From an uncultured Oscillibacter sp. (lineage in GTDB: Bacteria > Bacillota > Clostridia > Oscillospirales > Oscillospiraceae): DNA of 13,501 nt. A program made the translations under genes and the position numbers. The DNA lies in assembly GCA_947245315.1 (NCBI GenBank), contig CAMXNV010000037.1:1-13501 (forward strand), in the 5' to 3' direction. Shown here one piece after another: positions 13,285-13,501 of this stretch. Positions within the stretch are counted from its first letter, which is position 1, and every line of letters begins with the position of its first letter. The notes beneath the pieces are model-generated. The model was not told the DNA's origin. It saw only the letters and a program-made list of their open reading frames with translations, and made no database searches.

Positions 13285-13501
13285 TTAAAAGAAGTCAAAG
13301 AGGGAAAAGGGAACAGCGGTCCCAGGATGGCGGGAACGATAACGGTCCTTGTGGCGTCCAAAACGATTATAAGCATGAACAAAGACCGTGAGGACCGCCT
13401 GAAGATTCTCCAGTTTTCTCGGGAAACACCTGCTCCGCCGGGCCAGTGTCGGAATATAATGGCGCAGATCAGCATTGACGCCTTCCACCGTGAAGGTGTC
13501 A
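13285..13501 (-). CDS. Transposase C-terminal fragment (IS1-like DDE type; gene cut by window edge)
   Basis: The last 72 residues of a minus-strand protein ending FSLFDFF. The visible start, DTFTVEGVNADLRHYIPTL, followed by RRSRCFPRKLENL and VFVHAYNRF, resembles the C-terminal part of IS1-family DDE transposases, where the Glu of the VE(G/R)xN motif is the last catalytic acid, followed by an RKT/RRS..FS/P-K segment and a terminal HxYN helix. The family call is by motif only. The N-terminal zinc-binding region and the two Asp residues lie beyond the window, so it cannot be said whether the gene is intact. The frame used here, not the overlapping minus-strand frame, carries the motifs. Confidence 0.6.
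   Translation of the reverse strand, partial: DTFTVEGVNADLRHYIPTLARRSRCFPRKLENLQAVLTVFVHAYNRFGRHKDRYRSRHPGTAVPFSLFDFF

Larger units (their letters stand above)
13246..13501 (-). mobile_element. Insertion sequence, one end only
   Basis: Comprises the transposase 3' end and the hairpin beyond it. The outer boundary is uncertain by about 20 bp and the other end is outside the window, so inverted repeats and target duplication cannot be checked. It abuts unit 3 of the TGTAGGGG repeats. Confidence 0.45.

Noticed and set aside
13224..13475. Minus-strand 83-residue frame overlapping the transposase fragment.
   Set aside because: The alternative frame ending at 13285 carries the VEGVN and HAYNRF motifs; this one shows none and continues into the repeat.

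Overview
The window is GC-rich, densely coded bacterial DNA. Gene content (Ddl, MurF, release factor 1, an S-layer-homology protein, a DUF362 Fe-S protein) and the dispersed repeat types suggest a high-GC gut Firmicute of the Oscillospirales (Flavonifractor / Lawsonibacter / Intestinimonas-like). That placement is inferred from protein style and repeats; no rRNA or tRNA gene is visible to confirm it.

Layout. At the left edge is the 5' end of a minus-strand DUF362-type gene, divergent from a plus-strand cell-wall pair: ddl (D-Ala-D-Ala ligase) and murF, which consumes the Ddl product. An ABC-F ATPase, a YdcF/DUF218 membrane protein and a small flavodoxin-like protein follow on the plus strand. 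Next comes an apparent translation/cofactor operon: prfA, a 103-residue two-helix membrane protein of unknown function, and a fused TsaC(Sua5)-CoaE protein, the last two start codons overlapping the preceding genes. An M18 aminopeptidase follows and ends at a strong intrinsic terminator. Converging on it from the minus strand is an exported three-repeat SLH protein. The right 0.6 kb holds tandem repeats and then the 3' end of a minus-strand transposase gene that runs off the window.

What stands out. (1) The TsaC-SUA5-CoaE fusion joins tRNA t6A synthesis to the last step of coenzyme A synthesis in one chain. It sits where prfA-prmC-tsaC would be expected, but prmC is missing and a small membrane protein takes its place. 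(2) Four copies of an 87-89 bp repeat, each headed by a 12-13 bp A/T-rich hairpin with a 2-nt loop and ending near CGACGGCAAC, are inserted exactly at gene borders: three start at a stop codon and one, inverted, ends against the prfA Shine-Dalgarno. (3) A second family, starting TGTAGGGG, forms three tandem units about 110 bp apart at 12.9-13.2 kb and leaves a short remnant before the YdcF gene. (4) A third, double-hairpin element lies in the convergent gap between the aminopeptidase and SLH genes. I see no CRISPR array, prophage, defence system or biosynthetic cluster. The coding genes are largely housekeeping; the novelty is in the fusion and the repeats.
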